A DNA stretch of 64,000 bases from an uncultured Rhodospirillales bacterium (GCA_913060675.1 CAJXUS010000013.1:16193-80192), one strand, 5' to 3'; positions 8,553-18,450 are shown, counted from the stretch's first letter. Made by a program: numbers and translations. Notes: generated by a model from the letters alone, not told the origin.

Positions 8553-9566
8553 TTAGGTCAGGGGTGATACCAGGCGATTTATTATTTTGGTAAGAGTTAC
8601 GCCTTCGGCGCGAGCGGTAAAGTCCAGGTGAATTCGGTGCCGTAATACGGGGGGGGCGAGGGCGATGACATCATCCAGTGAAGGGCTTAAGCGTCCCTGT
8701 AGTAAGCATCTGGCTTTACTGGCCATTAACAGCGCCTGGCTCGCTCGTGGCCCAGGACCCCAAGCCACAAATTGTTTTATGTATTCATCGTCGCTCTCTT
8801 CCGGCCGGCCACTTCTCACCAAGGATAAAATACCTTCGAGAACGTCTTCGCCGACGGGGATCTCCTTGACGAGTTGTTGTGCAGCGAGCAATTCGTGTGC
8901 GGTGAGTACGATTTCAGCCTCTGGCTCCATGGTTCCGGTCGTGGCCAGGAGCATTTGTCGTTCGGCGTCCAAATCCGGATACCCGACATAGATCTCAAGA
9001 AGAAAGCGATCAAGTTGAGCCTCAGGAAGAGGGTAGGTGCCTTCTTGTTCCAGAGGGTTTTGAGTGGCAAGTACGTGGAAGGGAGACGGAAGTTTATGAG
9101 TATGCCCGGCGACAGTAACGGTGTGTTCTTGCATCGCTTGAAGTAGAGCTGATTGTGTCCGTGGACTTGCTCTGTTTATTTCGTCAGCCATTAAGAGTTG
9201 AGAGAAAACCGGGCCATGAATAAAACGGAAAGACCGACGGCCACTGGTATCTTCTTCCAGAACTTCAGCGCCGATAATGTCTGATGGCATTAAATCAGGG
9301 GTACACTGAATACGCTTTTCCTGCATCCCAAAAACAATGCCGAGATTCTCAACAAGGCGCGTTTTTGCAAGACCAGGCGCACCAACGAGGAGTGCATGTC
9401 CGCCTGATAGAAGAGTAATTAAGACCTGCTCAATGACTTCTTCTTGGCCAAAGATAACTTTGCCTAGGTTTTCATTGAGCTGAGCGAGACGTTCACACAG
9501 TTGATCTGCTTGTTCGGCCAAATTTTTCGAAGACCCAGTGTTCAGACTGTTATCTTCAGTGTTCAT
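8553..9566 (-). CDS. moxR: MoxR-family AAA+ ATPase
   Basis: A 337-residue MoxR ATPase. Walker A is GAPGLAKT (about residues 60-67), Walker B is LLMADEINRA (about 130-139), sensor 1 is LATQNPLEQEGTYPLPEAQL (about 167-186) and the C-terminal lid domain follows. MoxR proteins act as chaperone-like ATPases that assemble or activate metal or VWA protein complexes. First gene of the four-gene minus-strand operon, divergent from the DUF1285 gene over a 209-bp promoter region. Confidence 0.92.
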   Translation of the reverse strand: MNTEDNSLNTGSSKNLAEQADQLCERLAQLNENLGKVIFGQEEVIEQVLITLLSGGHALLVGAPGLAKTRLVENLGIVFGMQEKRIQCTPDLMPSDIIGAEVLEEDTSGRRSFRFIHGPVFSQLLMADEINRASPRTQSALLQAMQEHTVTVAGHTHKLPSPFHVLATQNPLEQEGTYPLPEAQLDRFLLEIYVGYPDLDAERQMLLATTGTMEPEAEIVLTAHELLAAQQLVKEIPVGEDVLEGILSLVRSGRPEESDDEYIKQFVAWGPGPRASQALLMASKARCLLQGRLSPSLDDVIALAPPVLRHRIHLDFTARAEGVTLTKIINRLVSPLT

Positions 9567-9693
9567 TTTGTTTCCCCTCTCACCGTATCAGGAAGAATAA
9601 ATCGCGTTCGTTCTCCGTTATTTGGAGCCATTGCCGGAATATATCCTATGATAGTATACATGAGTTCTACGACACGTATGTTAACACCATTGA

Positions 9694-9719
9694 TATAATG
9701 TACAGAAAGACCATTTCTG
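9694..9719 (+). promoter_or_regulatory. -10 box and short inverted repeat before the DUF1285 operon
   Basis: A perfect TATAAT (9694-9699) with a poor -35 region is followed at once by an inverted repeat, CAGAAA (9703-9708) and TTTCTG (9714-9719), overlapping the expected start of transcription. This fits a repressor-controlled promoter for the operon that starts at 9776. No regulator can be named. Confidence 0.4.
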
Positions 9720-9775
9720 CATAGAGCTGTCTTGAACAAACTAAAGTGATAACAAGCGAATAAGGCAAAGCCTCG

Positions 9776-10303
9776 ATGATGCGTGATGAAAAAGCACCAA
9801 GCGATGAAGCGCTGAAAGAAGCAGTGAAGAATCTTCCTTTAACTAGTGAAGTGGATATGAGGATTGCGCGCGATGGTCGGTGGTATCACGATGGGGAACT
9901 GATTAACCGACTGCCTTTGGTACGTTTGTTCTCTACGGTTTTAAAACGGGATGAAGACGGTGTCTTTTGGCTGGTGACCCCGGTTGAGATGGCAAAAATT
10001 ATCGTCGAAGATGCTCCTTTCACGATTGTTGAGATGAAGAATAAGGGCGTTGGAAAAGATCAGCAGATCTCATTTCGTAACAATGTGGACACTTGGTTTG
10101 ATCTTGATCTCGATCACCCGATTCGAATTGAATATAAAGATGAAAATGACAGTCCCTCTCCCTATGTATTGGTAAGAGCTGGATTGGAGGGACGCATTTT
10201 GCGTTCGGTTTACTATCAACTTGCCGAGCTTGCAGATGCCCGAAATAATGAACTCGGTGTCTGGAGTAACGGTGAGTTTCATATATTGGGAAGTATTGAT
10301 TAG
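9776..10303 (+). CDS. DUF1285 domain-containing protein
   Basis: A 175-residue soluble protein of the DUF1285 family, recognisable from MRIARDGRWYHDGELI and RLFSTVLKRDEDGVFWLVTP (about residues 27-75). Structures of this family show two small beta-rich domains, but the function is not established. It sits three bases upstream of a NUDIX hydrolase and leads an operon with the CCA-adding enzyme, the arrangement seen in many Alphaproteobacteria. Two ATG codons lie in tandem (9776 and 9779), and the Shine-Dalgarno is weak, so the exact start is uncertain by one codon. Confidence 0.85.
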   Translation: MMRDEKAPSDEALKEAVKNLPLTSEVDMRIARDGRWYHDGELINRLPLVRLFSTVLKRDEDGVFWLVTPVEMAKIIVEDAPFTIVEMKNKGVGKDQQISFRNNVDTWFDLDLDHPIRIEYKDENDSPSPYVLVRAGLEGRILRSVYYQLAELADARNNELGVWSNGEFHILGSID

Positions 10304-10306
10304 GAA

Positions 10307-10975
10307 ATGACCATTTGGGAATCACAATGGACTGTTGAACGTCTCACAGCACTTTTTGATGGCAGTGAGATAGGTAAAGGCGAGCAAGATAATAAAATAC
10401 GTGGCGACCATGATCTCAATCCTGGATTGCTTGATCTTGATCGGCGGAAAATTGCAGCAGCAGTCATTGTTCCCTTGGTGGAAAGACCCGATGGGTTTTC
10501 AGTCCTTTTAACCAAACGTACAGACCACCTTTACGACCATGCCGGACAAGTCAGTTTTCCTGGGGGCAGAGTGGACCCCGGAGATAAGGATCATCAAGAT
10601 GCTGCGTTACGGGAATTGGAAGAAGAAGTTGGCCTTCCTAGAAAACATGTAACCCTTATAGGAAGACTGGATACCTATCTCACCCGAACAGGCTTTGATA
10701 TCACTCCTGTGGTTGGCTTGATCAAACCTCCTTTTCCGGTCACTCCAGATAGCTTTGAAGTTGCAGAAGTTTTTGAAGTTCCACTTAATTATTTTTTAAA
10801 TTCGGGAAATAGACAGCGGCACAGCCTGGAATTTGAGGGTCAAAATCGTTATTTTTATGCTTATCCTTACGAAGATTATTTCATATGGGGCGCAACGGCT
10901 GGGATGTTGGTAAACCTATGTGATGTTTTAAACTCAACGCCGTTAGAAACCTCTAAACGAGCAGGAAATTATTAA
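10307..10975 (+). CDS. NUDIX hydrolase, CoA pyrophosphatase-type
   Basis: A 222-residue NUDIX protein. The NUDIX box begins at GGRVDPGDKDHQDAALRELE and continues EEVGL (about residues 87-110). The preceding LTKRTDHLYDHAGQVSFPGG is the UPF0035 signature of CoA pyrophosphatases such as NudL/YeaB, which cleave CoA or its derivatives to phosphopantetheine and adenosine bisphosphate. Substrate is assigned by family only. It starts three bases after DUF1285 and its stop overlaps the next ATG (TAATG), so translation is likely coupled. Confidence 0.85.
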   Translation: MTIWESQWTVERLTALFDGSEIGKGEQDNKIRGDHDLNPGLLDLDRRKIAAAVIVPLVERPDGFSVLLTKRTDHLYDHAGQVSFPGGRVDPGDKDHQDAALRELEEEVGLPRKHVTLIGRLDTYLTRTGFDITPVVGLIKPPFPVTPDSFEVAEVFEVPLNYFLNSGNRQRHSLEFEGQNRYFYAYPYEDYFIWGATAGMLVNLCDVLNSTPLETSKRAGNY

Positions 10976-11268
10976 TGTTATCCAGATTTCTTCTGATCTT
11001 ACTCCCTGTCCTGTTACCTTTTGCCCTGTACTTCGGCTATTACCTGCTGACCAGAGGCTCTCGTACCGAAGCTGATGGTGAAATGACAGAGGATGAGTTG
11101 CCTTGGATGGAACGGGGCCCGTGGGCTTGGTTGTTTTTTTCTGGTGTCGTGCTCTCGGGTATTGCTATGGCAATATATTTTGCCAACACTGGCCCGGCTC
11201 CGGGAGATAGTTTGGTCCGGCCGACTTATCATCCTCCTGTTTTTGAAGACACCGATACGGACTCATGA
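10975..11268 (+). CDS. Small two-helix membrane protein (DUF6111-like)
   Basis: A 97-residue protein with two hydrophobic helices: residues 2-22 (LLILLPVLLPFALYFGYYLL) and about 51-70 (WLFFSGVVLSGIAMAIYFA), with an acidic linker between and a short polar tail. It resembles the DUF6111 proteins found between NUDIX and CCA-adding genes in Alphaproteobacteria; I recognise it by position and topology more than by motif. Its ends overlap both neighbours (one base upstream, four bases downstream), so it is firmly in the operon. Function unknown. Confidence 0.72.
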   Translation: MLSRFLLILLPVLLPFALYFGYYLLTRGSRTEADGEMTEDELPWMERGPWAWLFFSGVVLSGIAMAIYFANTGPAPGDSLVRPTYHPPVFEDTDTDS

Positions 11269-12488
11269 CAGAAATCTACCAGCTTGAAAGTCAGCCGTGG
11301 ATGGAAGCGGTTGAAACCCGCCGAGTAATGGAAGCTTTGAGTAAGCAGGGGCAGGATGTACGTTTTGTCGGTGGTTGTGTCAGAGACGCCTTGGTTGGCC
11401 GGGAAATCAAAGATATTGATATCGCAACACCCGACCTTCCTGAAAAAGTTATTACCCTCTTGGAAAGTGCTGGTATCAAGGCGATCCCAACTGGAATAGA
11501 TCACGGGACGATAACAGCGGTTTGTAATCACAAAATTTTTGAGATCACGACACTTCGCCTGGATGTTGATACCGATGGCCGCCACGCCACCGTAGCCTTC
11601 ACAGATGACTGGGTCGAAGATGCAGCGCGGCGTGACCTGACAATCAATGCCTTATCTTCAAACCTTGATGGCAAGGTCTATGATCCCTTTGGCGGGGTCA
11701 GGGACCTTCGGGGAAAACATGTCCGGTTTGTTGGCGATGCGGTCACTCGAATAGAGGAAGATGCCCTAAGACTTTTGCGATTTTTCCGTTTTCAAGCCTG
11801 GTATGGTGGGGCCGATATAGATGCTGTTGGACTAGACGCGGCCCGCAAAAAAACGTCCATGTTACAGGGATTATCTGCGGAACGTATTCATAGTGAAGTG
11901 ATGCGCTTGTTGGCCTCTCCAGATCCTGGACCTGTTCTGAAATGTATGTTGGAAAATAATATTTTCGCCGCTTTCCTTCCCGAGGTTGTGACAATAGATA
12001 TCTTTAAAGCGTTTATTAAGTTGGAAGGTCGGTGCGATCCTCTTGTCCGGTTGGTTGCTCTGATAATGGGATGTCATAAGGATACTATTCTCTCCATTCC
12101 TGATCGGTTGCGCTTTTCCACCGCTGAAAAACAACATTTCTTGTCTCTTGTGAAACCCGCTTACAATATAAATTCAAAGATCGATGACGCGACTTTCCGA
12201 GAATCGATCTACCGTATTGGCTCAGAGCTCGTCTCCGATTTGTTGAGGTTAAGTATGGCTAAATCGGGAGAAGATTTTGGAGATGAAAAAGCTCTGAAAT
12301 TATCTCGGAAGATTGAAAACTGGAAGCCAGTTTTCTTTCCCTTACAAGGCAGAGATTTGATTAAGGCTGGCCTTAATCCAGGGCCGCAGATGGGACGGTT
12401 GTTAAAAAACACAGAGCAATGGTGGATCGATCAGGCGTTTGAACCTGACTATGATCAGTGTCTGGCTTATGCTCTTATGGGGAACTGA
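11265..12488 (+). CDS. cca: CCA tRNA nucleotidyltransferase
   Basis: A 407-residue class II CCA-adding enzyme that builds or repairs the 3' CCA of tRNAs from CTP and ATP. Visible motifs are the nucleotidyl-transferase signature GGCVRDALVGREIKDIDIAT (about residues 29-48, with the metal-binding DxD), then RRDLTINAL (about 117-125) and the RNA-binding segment RIEEDALRLLRFFRFQA. No C-terminal HD phosphohydrolase motif is evident, so it is the short form. It starts inside the stop of the preceding gene (ATGA). Last gene of the DUF1285-NUDIX-DUF6111-cca operon. Confidence 0.93.
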   Translation: MTEIYQLESQPWMEAVETRRVMEALSKQGQDVRFVGGCVRDALVGREIKDIDIATPDLPEKVITLLESAGIKAIPTGIDHGTITAVCNHKIFEITTLRLDVDTDGRHATVAFTDDWVEDAARRDLTINALSSNLDGKVYDPFGGVRDLRGKHVRFVGDAVTRIEEDALRLLRFFRFQAWYGGADIDAVGLDAARKKTSMLQGLSAERIHSEVMRLLASPDPGPVLKCMLENNIFAAFLPEVVTIDIFKAFIKLEGRCDPLVRLVALIMGCHKDTILSIPDRLRFSTAEKQHFLSLVKPAYNINSKIDDATFRESIYRIGSELVSDLLRLSMAKSGEDFGDEKALKLSRKIENWKPVFFPLQGRDLIKAGLNPGPQMGRLLKNTEQWWIDQAFEPDYDQCLAYALMGN

Positions 12489-12508
12489 TCGTGTAGGTTC
12501 AAATATTG

Positions 12509-13027
12509 CTAAGAATAATATTTGGTGTCAGATAACTCTCCGCCCAGATTGATCATGCGCTCGAATTTGAGACCAATTTTTTCCAATACACGGGCTGATC
12601 CAATGTTGTCAGGGCTGGTGATGCCAACAACAAGTGGTAATTTCAATATGGTTTTGGCGTACTCGAGCATCGCTGCGGCCGATTCATAGGCGTAACCTTT
12701 CGACCAAAAGGCAGGCAGTAAGGCGTAGCCAATATCGGGATGGTCCAGGCCTTCTCTCTTAATGAGGCCACACATACCAATCGGTGTTTCTAGATCCTTG
12801 AGCTCAGTAAGGTAGAGACCAAAGCCGTTTTGGCGATAGCTTTTAACAGGTCCCTTATTAATATAGTCACAGGCCTGATCCAGATTTCGGACACCTTTAT
12901 CAACAATATTCTCGATAAAGGAGGGCTCATTTAGCAGTTCAAGGATAAAGGGAGCATCTGCTTCACCTAATTCGCGCAATCGAAGGCGGTCAGTTTCTAA
13001 AATAGTTGCTGGAATACGAGGGGGCAT
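12509..13027 (-). CDS. GNAT-family N-acetyltransferase (RimJ/RimL-like)
   Basis: A 172-residue acetyltransferase of the RimJ/RimL-like type: ETDRLRLRELGEADAPFILEL at the N-terminus, GYALLPAFWSKGYAYESAAA (acetyl-CoA loop, about residues 108-127), and SARVLEKIGLKFE near the C-terminus. Substrate unknown; many relatives acetylate other small molecules or protein N-termini rather than ribosomal proteins. It is convergent with cca and separated from hemF by about 100 bases of weak promoter-like sequence, so it is probably its own unit or the tail of the hemF unit. Confidence 0.86.
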   Translation of the reverse strand: MPPRIPATILETDRLRLRELGEADAPFILELLNEPSFIENIVDKGVRNLDQACDYINKGPVKSYRQNGFGLYLTELKDLETPIGMCGLIKREGLDHPDIGYALLPAFWSKGYAYESAAAMLEYAKTILKLPLVVGITSPDNIGSARVLEKIGLKFERMINLGGELSDTKYYS

Positions 13028-13133
13028 TTTTAAAGCCTTTGGAGGTGAACGTCCCTTGTGCCCTAATCACCGACCTAAATATTAAAGCATTTGGTTATGT
13101 TAGTTTGTTATCTCAGTGAATGCTATAACCCTG

Positions 13134-14033
13134 TTAAGGCCAAGCTGCTTCAGGAGGCATCGACATCAATATAGCCTCTACATTACCACCCGTTTTAAGG
13201 CCAAACATGGTGCCTCGGTCATAGAGTAAGTTGAATTCGGCGTAACGACCGCGACGGAACAGTTGATGTTTGCGTTGTTCATCTGTCCAGTCTTCTTGCA
13301 TGTGATGACGCACCAACTGCGGGTAAATATCAAGAAAAGCTCTGCCGACATCTTGGGTGAAAGCAAAGTCGTTTGCCCAGTCCCCGGTATTTAAATAGTC
13401 GTAGAATATCCCCCCGACACCGCGCGCTTCGTTGCGATGTGGGATATAGAAATACTCATCACACCACTCTTTGAAGGTCGGGAAATAGCCTGGATCGTAC
13501 TTATCACAGGCAGTTTTATAGGCTTGGTGGAAATCCTGCGTGTCCTGTTCAACGGGATACATGGGGTTAAGGTCCCCGCCGCCACCAAACCAACTTGTCG
13601 TCGTGACGATATGCCGAGTATTCATGTGGACTGCTGGAACGAGGGGAGAATGCATATGCGCGACAAGTGAGATGCCGCTGGCCCAAAACCGTGGATCCTT
13701 GTCGGCACCGGGAATACGCTTGGCAAAGTCTTCGCTAAATTCGCCCATTACGCTGGAAATATTAACGCCGACCTTTTCAAACACACGGCCGTGCATAATC
13801 GACATTTCGCCGCCACCGCCGCCTTCACGATCCCATTGTTTTCGCTCGAACCGTCCAGGACTTGGCGATCCCTTTTTTTCGAGGACTGACCCTGTCAGCT
13901 CATCTTCCAGCTTTTCAAATTCAGCGCAGATGTTATCGCGCAACTCTTTGAACCAAATTTGAGCCTGTTCTTTATTGTCCGAAGGGGCGTTGTGGTCTGG
14001 AAAGGCTTGAGTGGGGTCTTGGCGTTGGTACAT
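13134..14033 (-). CDS. hemF: Oxygen-dependent coproporphyrinogen III oxidase
   Basis: A 299-residue HemF. It decarboxylates two propionates of coproporphyrinogen III to make protoporphyrinogen IX, using O2, in haem synthesis. Diagnostic stretches are the conserved HMNTRHI with [13 protein letters not shown] (about residues 155-180) and the C-terminal [20 protein letters not shown]. Full length for the family. It stands 63 bases downstream of trmL on the same strand. Its neighbour petABC, divergent beyond trmL, encodes haem-containing cytochromes, so haem supply and use are side by side. Confidence 0.95.
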   Translation of the reverse strand: MYQRQDPTQAFPDHNAPSDNKEQAQIWFKELRDNICAEFEKLEDELTGSVLEKKGSPSPGRFERKQWDREGGGGGEMSIMHGRVFEKVGVNISSVMGEFSEDFAKRIPGADKDPRFWASGISLVAHMHSPLVPAVHMNTRHIVTTTSWFGGGGDLNPMYPVEQDTQDFHQAYKTACDKYDPGYFPTFKEWCDEYFYIPHRNEARGVGGIFYDYLNTGDWANDFAFTQDVGRAFLDIYPQLVRHHMQEDWTDEQRKHQLFRRGRYAEFNLLYDRGTMFGLKTGGNVEAILMSMPPEAAWP

Positions 14034-14096
14034 AGATATCTCTTCTGGAATGTCTTAATCGATAAACATCGTAAGCTGTGTCGCTTAAAGAATAAC

Positions 14097-14585
14097 TTAT
14101 AATCTGGTGGCAGATGGAAATCCACTCGTTTGACGTAAGGCTTCTCCGAGTACCATCGCAGCCGACACGGCAATATTTAGAGAGCGGACACCTTCTGCCA
14201 TGGGAATCAGTACACTTGCATCAACAGAGTTATGAACCTCTTCGGGGACGCCAGCTGATTCCCTACCAACCATTAAGGTATCATTTGGCAAGAACTCAAA
14301 ATCGGTATAGCTGGTTTCAGCTTTGGTCGAGAGCAAAATTAGCCTTCCGGAAGGTATCTGATCTTCGGACTTATTGTCGCGGTCTTTGTTGAAAGCTTCC
14401 CACGAACTATGCGTATAAAGTTCGGTTTGGTTGAGGTAATCCATGCCAGATCGTTTCATGCGTTTGTCATTCAAGACAAAGCCGCAGGGTTCTATTATAT
14501 CAACAGCCACGCTTAGACAGGCAGCCATTCTGAGCATAGTACCTGTGTTCTGGGGGATATCAGGTTGATAGAGTGCAAGTCGCAT
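14097..14585 (-). CDS. trmL: tRNA (cytidine(34)-2'-O)-methyltransferase
   Basis: A 162-residue SPOUT methyltransferase of the TrmL/YibK type, which 2'-O-methylates the wobble nucleotide of certain leucine tRNAs with SAM. The N-terminus YQPDIPQNTGTMLRMAACL, the middle GRESAGVPEEV and the C-terminal trefoil knot segment RSLNIAVSAAMVLGEALRQ are all present. Length is typical. It lies between hemF and divergent petABC, a common alphaproteobacterial order. Confidence 0.93.
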   Translation of the reverse strand: MRLALYQPDIPQNTGTMLRMAACLSVAVDIIEPCGFVLNDKRMKRSGMDYLNQTELYTHSSWEAFNKDRDNKSEDQIPSGRLILLSTKAETSYTDFEFLPNDTLMVGRESAGVPEEVHNSVDASVLIPMAEGVRSLNIAVSAAMVLGEALRQTSGFPSATRL

Positions 14586-14734
14586 ATGGATTGTCTTTTA
14601 ATTTAAGAAATGAATACCGAAGTAACGGAAAAAACGTTGTTTTCCTCATAAACTCACACTTAGAGTCTTTGCCTTTCTATGACAAATCCTTTATATCCCT
14701 GTCACTGAATATAGGACTAGCCAGAACTGCGACA

Positions 14735-14747
14735 GGATGTCACATCC
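14735..14747. promoter_or_regulatory. Palindrome in the petABC upstream region
   Basis: GGATGT-C-ACATCC, two perfect 6-base arms around one base, lies 137 bases before petA in the 298-bp region divergent from trmL. It may be an operator for the bc1 operon. I recognise no consensus for it. The rest of 14586-14883 shows nothing else I can name. Confidence 0.3.
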
Positions 14748-14883
14748 GATCTTATGCCTAGCGGTGTTTAGATAGGAACGCATAAACGGTTAGACAAGGG
14801 CAATAGCTCAAATCGCCTGTATCGTATCGCAGCTTCGTTGTTCGGGGCTGTAAGCTTGAGAGATGAAAATAGGGATTACATAA

Positions 14884-15438
14884 ATGGCAGATGGCGCGAA
14901 TCCTGAAAGTTCCGCCCAAGAGTCCGGTGAGACTCGGCGTGAATTTTTGTACCTGACGGCGGGGGCTATGACAGTCGTCGGTGCGGCTGGTGCTTTATGG
15001 CCAATGATTGATTCTATGAATCCATCGGCAGACGTTCTAGCTCTATCCTCTACCGAGGTAGATTTGACTCCAATCGAAGCCGGTCAGTCTGTGACTATCA
15101 CATGGCGCGGTAAGCCTGTGTTTATCAGACGTCGTTCGGTTGCTGAGATTGAAACAGCTGAAAGCACCCCATTGGAGGATCTTCCAGATCCACAAACTGA
15201 TGGCGATCGTGTTGAAAAACCTGAATGGCTTATCCTTGTTGGTGTTTGTACGCACCTTGGGTGTGTGCCTTTGGGGCAGAAGACAGGAGAAAAACGTGGT
15301 GACTATGGTGGGTGGTTCTGCCCATGTCATGGTTCTCACTATGATACTTCCGGCCGTATCCGTAAGGGTCCAGCGCCAACGAACTTGGAAGTGCCTCCGT
15401 ATGTTTTCCTGACTGACAACTCAATCAAGATCGGCTAG
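14884..15438 (+). CDS. petA: Ubiquinol-cytochrome c reductase, Rieske iron-sulfur subunit
   Basis: A 184-residue Rieske protein. A Tat-type N-terminal membrane anchor occupies about residues 18-42 ([20 protein letters not shown]). The 2Fe-2S cluster ligands are in [10 protein letters not shown] (about 122-131) and CPCHGSHYD (about 144-152), the latter with the disulfide Cys. It transfers electrons from ubiquinol to cytochrome c1 in the bc1 complex at the inner membrane. First gene of petABC, with an AGGGA site before the ATG and ten bases to petB. Confidence 0.97.
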   Translation: MADGANPESSAQESGETRREFLYLTAGAMTVVGAAGALWPMIDSMNPSADVLALSSTEVDLTPIEAGQSVTITWRGKPVFIRRRSVAEIETAESTPLEDLPDPQTDGDRVEKPEWLILVGVCTHLGCVPLGQKTGEKRGDYGGWFCPCHGSHYDTSGRIRKGPAPTNLEVPPYVFLTDNSIKIG

Positions 15439-15448
15439 GGGGCAAATC

Positions 15449-16660
15449 ATGAGTTTTAAATCAAACAATAAAGTCGTCCAATGGGTTGAAGACCGTCTTC
15501 CGGTCATCTCCGTGATGCATCACGCCATTTACGATTACCCGATGCCCAAGAACTTAAACTATCTATGGAACTTCGGTTCTCTGGCTGGTTTTGCTCTGGT
15601 TACGATGATTGCAACCGGCATTTTCCTTGCTATGCAGTACACACCACATGTTGATATGGCCTTTAATTCGGTCGAACGTATCATGCGTGATGTAAACAGC
15701 GGTTGGTTGATCCGTTACATTCATATGAACATGGCGTCGTTCTTCTTCATTGCTGTTTATATCCATATGTTCCGTGGCCTTTATTACGGATCATACAAAG
15801 CCCCACGTGAGTTGCTTTGGCAGTTGGGTGTTGTGATCTTCTTGCTTATGATGGCAACAGCTTTCATGGGTTATGTTCTTCCTTGGGGCCAAATGAGCTT
15901 CTGGGGTGCGACAGTGATCACCAATCTTTTCTCTGCGTTTCCTATTGTTGGTGAAAGTATTGTGAGCTGGCTCTGGGGTGGTTTCTCTGTTGATAACCCA
16001 ACACTGAACCGTTTCTTTGCGCTACACTATCTTCTTCCTTTCATTATTGTTGCGGTTGTTGCTCTGCACCTCGTTGCTCTGCACACTGTGGGGTCTAACA
16101 ACCCACTTGGTATCGATAGTAAAGGTCCTCAAGACAGCTTAGTGATGCAGCCTTATTACACAATTAAAGACCTCTTCGGTATTGGTGTGTTCTTGTTGGC
16201 TTTCTCTGTGTTTCTTTTCTGGGCACCAAATTACATGGGGCACCCAGATAATTACATTCCGGCCAACCCGCTTTCTACGCCGGCACACATCGTTCCAGAA
16301 TGGTATTTCTTGCCGTTCTATGCGATCTTGCGTGCTATTCCAGATAAGCTTGGTGGCGTCTTGGCGATGTTCGGTGCGATTGCAGTTCTTTTCGTACTGC
16401 CATGGTTGGATCGTTCTTCCATTCGTAGCTGTAAGTTCCGTCCGGTTGCGCGAATTTTCTTCTGGATTTTCGTAATTAACGGTTTGGCATTGGGATATCT
16501 CGGAGGTCAACCTGCTGAGGGAATCTTTGTTATCGCAAGCCGGATTGCTACAGCCTACTATTTCTTCCATTTCTTGGTGATGCTCCCAGTAATTCTGCCG
16601 ATGATTGAGCGGCCGCGTGAATTGCCGAGTTCTATCCATGAAGCCGTAACAAAGTCTTGA
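15449..16660 (+). CDS. petB: Cytochrome b subunit of the bc1 complex
   Basis: A 403-residue cytochrome b with eight transmembrane helices. The four haem-ligand histidines are on helices B and D ([22 protein letters not shown] and [20 protein letters not shown]). The Qo-site motif PEWY occurs in [16 protein letters not shown] (about residue 285). It carries the two b haems and both quinone sites. Full-length, unfused cytochrome b as in alphaproteobacterial petABC. Its stop lies 14 bases before the petC ATG. Confidence 0.97.
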   Translation: MSFKSNNKVVQWVEDRLPVISVMHHAIYDYPMPKNLNYLWNFGSLAGFALVTMIATGIFLAMQYTPHVDMAFNSVERIMRDVNSGWLIRYIHMNMASFFFIAVYIHMFRGLYYGSYKAPRELLWQLGVVIFLLMMATAFMGYVLPWGQMSFWGATVITNLFSAFPIVGESIVSWLWGGFSVDNPTLNRFFALHYLLPFIIVAVVALHLVALHTVGSNNPLGIDSKGPQDSLVMQPYYTIKDLFGIGVFLLAFSVFLFWAPNYMGHPDNYIPANPLSTPAHIVPEWYFLPFYAILRAIPDKLGGVLAMFGAIAVLFVLPWLDRSSIRSCKFRPVARIFFWIFVINGLALGYLGGQPAEGIFVIASRIATAYYFFHFLVMLPVILPMIERPRELPSSIHEAVTKS

Positions 16661-16674
16661 AAGAGGAACGACTA

Positions 16675-17433
16675 ATGAAGAAAATTCTGTCTGGCCTCTT
16701 TGCTGCGGCTCTTGGCTGTTTAACTGTTCCAGCTTTTGCTGCTGGTGACGCGGTTAAATTGCCATCATACGATTGGAGCTTTGAAGGTGTCTTTGGCACT
16801 TATGATAAAGCTTCCATGCAACGTGGCCTCCAGGTTTACAAAGATGTTTGCGCTGGTTGCCATTCTCTAGATCTTGTTGCCATGCGTAATCTTCTCGATC
16901 TTGGTTACAGCGCTGATGAAGTCAAAGCGTTTGCTGCAGATTATACAGTAGAAGACGGCCCGAATGGCGAAGGTGAAATGTTCGAACGTGCAGGTAAGCC
17001 GTCTGATTATTTTCCAAATCCATTCCCTAATGAGCAAGCTGCTGCTGCATCAAATAGTGGTAAAGCACCACCTGATCTTTCTTTGATGGCGAAAGCACGT
17101 GTGGGTGGGCCGACTTACATTCGTGCTCTTCTGACAGGTTACGAAGATACACCTGAAGGACTGGACATTGAAGATGGGATGTACAACAAATATTTCCCTG
17201 GGCACCAGATTGCTATGGCGTCGCCACTGTATGAAGAAGCCGTTGAATACAGCGATGGTACACCTGCTACCATAGATCAAATGGCTGCTGACGTAAGTCA
17301 CTTCCTGATGTGGGCTGCAGAGCCTAAGTTGGAAGCTCGTAAAAGCACTGGTATCAAGGTTATGATCTTCCTCATAATCTTCACGCTTGTTATGTATGCT
17401 GCCAAGCGTAAGGTTTTTGCTAAAGTTCACTAA
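16675..17433 (+). CDS. petC: Cytochrome c1 subunit of the bc1 complex
   Basis: A 252-residue cytochrome c1. A Sec signal peptide covers residues 1-23 (LFAAALGCLTVPAFAAG). The covalent haem site is VCAGCHSL (about residues 56-63), the axial Met lies in QIAMASPLYEE, and a C-terminal anchor helix (VMIFLIIFTLVMYAA) precedes the basic tail. The frame reads back to 16657 within the end of petB, but the ATG at 16675 is placed after a GAGG site and begins the signal peptide properly. Last gene of the operon, followed by a terminator. Confidence 0.96.
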   Translation: MKKILSGLFAAALGCLTVPAFAAGDAVKLPSYDWSFEGVFGTYDKASMQRGLQVYKDVCAGCHSLDLVAMRNLLDLGYSADEVKAFAADYTVEDGPNGEGEMFERAGKPSDYFPNPFPNEQAAAASNSGKAPPDLSLMAKARVGGPTYIRALLTGYEDTPEGLDIEDGMYNKYFPGHQIAMASPLYEEAVEYSDGTPATIDQMAADVSHFLMWAAEPKLEARKSTGIKVMIFLIIFTLVMYAAKRKVFAKVH

Positions 17434-17460
17434 GCAGAAACACTGCTGAATATAGAAAAA

Positions 17461-17488
17461 GGCCGTCCCTTGGGGCGGTCTTTTTTTT
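17461..17488 (+). terminator. Intrinsic terminator of petABC
   Basis: A GC-rich stem of GGCCGTCC with GGGCGGTC-type pairing over a tight loop is followed at once by eight T residues, 27 bases after the petC stop. Confidence 0.9.
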
Positions 17489-17583
17489 GTTCTGATTGCT
17501 ATTTCAGAGTCAATGAGGGGATACTCAATCACTACTAGACGAAGTGCCTTTAAACTCGCCGTTCGGTATTGAGGAAACTACCC

Positions 17584-18450
17584 ATGCTTTTCAGCCACAC
17601 ACTCAAGGGAATTGATCACCTGCTAATTGGTGTCGATAAACTGGAAGACGCGAGGCATAATTATCTACGCTTGGGATTTCAATTAACGCCGCGGGGGCGT
17701 CATATTGGATGGGGAACGGCTAATTACTGTATTATGTTCCCTGATGACTATCTCGAGCTTATTGGTATTGTCGACGCAAGCCAGGACACCAATGGCCTGG
17801 ATACCTTCTTGGAAAAGGGGAAGGGTGGTTTAGGGTTTGCGTTTCGAAGTTTAGACACGAAAAAAACTGCTGAAAGCCTTTCTCGGTTGGGCATTAAAAT
17901 AGAAGGTCCAAGTGACCTGCGAAGAGTACTTGAGCTGGATAACGGCGATGTTATGCCTGCCTTTGAGCTGTTGCGATATGGTCCAGAAGTTGCCCCAGGA
18001 ATGGCGACGTTTGTTTGTGATCACAAAACCCCTGAAATTGTTTGGCAAGATAAGTGGCTGCCCCATGCCAACGGGGCGAAAGGGATCAAACGGATTGTCT
18101 ACGCGATGAAAAATCCGAGTGATGTCATTACCGATTACGCCAGGTTTTTTGGTGAGGATGCCGTGGTCGTGACAGATGGTTGTATCGATGTCCAACTTCG
18201 AGAGCGAAACCAAACACTTCGTTTGATCGCAACTGATGAAGTCAGCCATTTTTATCCGAGTAGTAACCGCCCTATAGACGGACGAGACAATTATATGGTC
18301 GGCTTTCATTTATGGAGTGATGATATTAAAGCCACACAGGCTTATTTTGATCAATACCGGGTGCAATGCCGTATAGAGGGAGATCAAAGCCTCAGGCTTC
18401 TGGAAAACGATACCTGTGGTGTTGTTATTGCCTTTGATGCTGTCAGTTGA
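17584..18450 (+). CDS. VOC-superfamily (glyoxalase-like) protein
   Basis: A 288-residue protein of the vicinal-oxygen-chelate fold, like the Glyoxalase_3 family: the first module starts IDHLLIGVDKLEDARHNYLR and contains YLELIGI; the second starts KRIVYAMKNPSDVITDYARFFG. His10 and the Glu in YLELIG are plausible metal ligands. Members include dioxygenase-like and isomerase-like enzymes; the substrate cannot be read. ATG 17584 is chosen because GAGGAA stands seven to eight bases before it. Stands alone between petABC and the HPP gene. Confidence 0.78.
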   Translation: MLFSHTLKGIDHLLIGVDKLEDARHNYLRLGFQLTPRGRHIGWGTANYCIMFPDDYLELIGIVDASQDTNGLDTFLEKGKGGLGFAFRSLDTKKTAESLSRLGIKIEGPSDLRRVLELDNGDVMPAFELLRYGPEVAPGMATFVCDHKTPEIVWQDKWLPHANGAKGIKRIVYAMKNPSDVITDYARFFGEDAVVVTDGCIDVQLRERNQTLRLIATDEVSHFYPSSNRPIDGRDNYMVGFHLWSDDIKATQAYFDQYRVQCRIEGDQSLRLLENDTCGVVIAFDAVS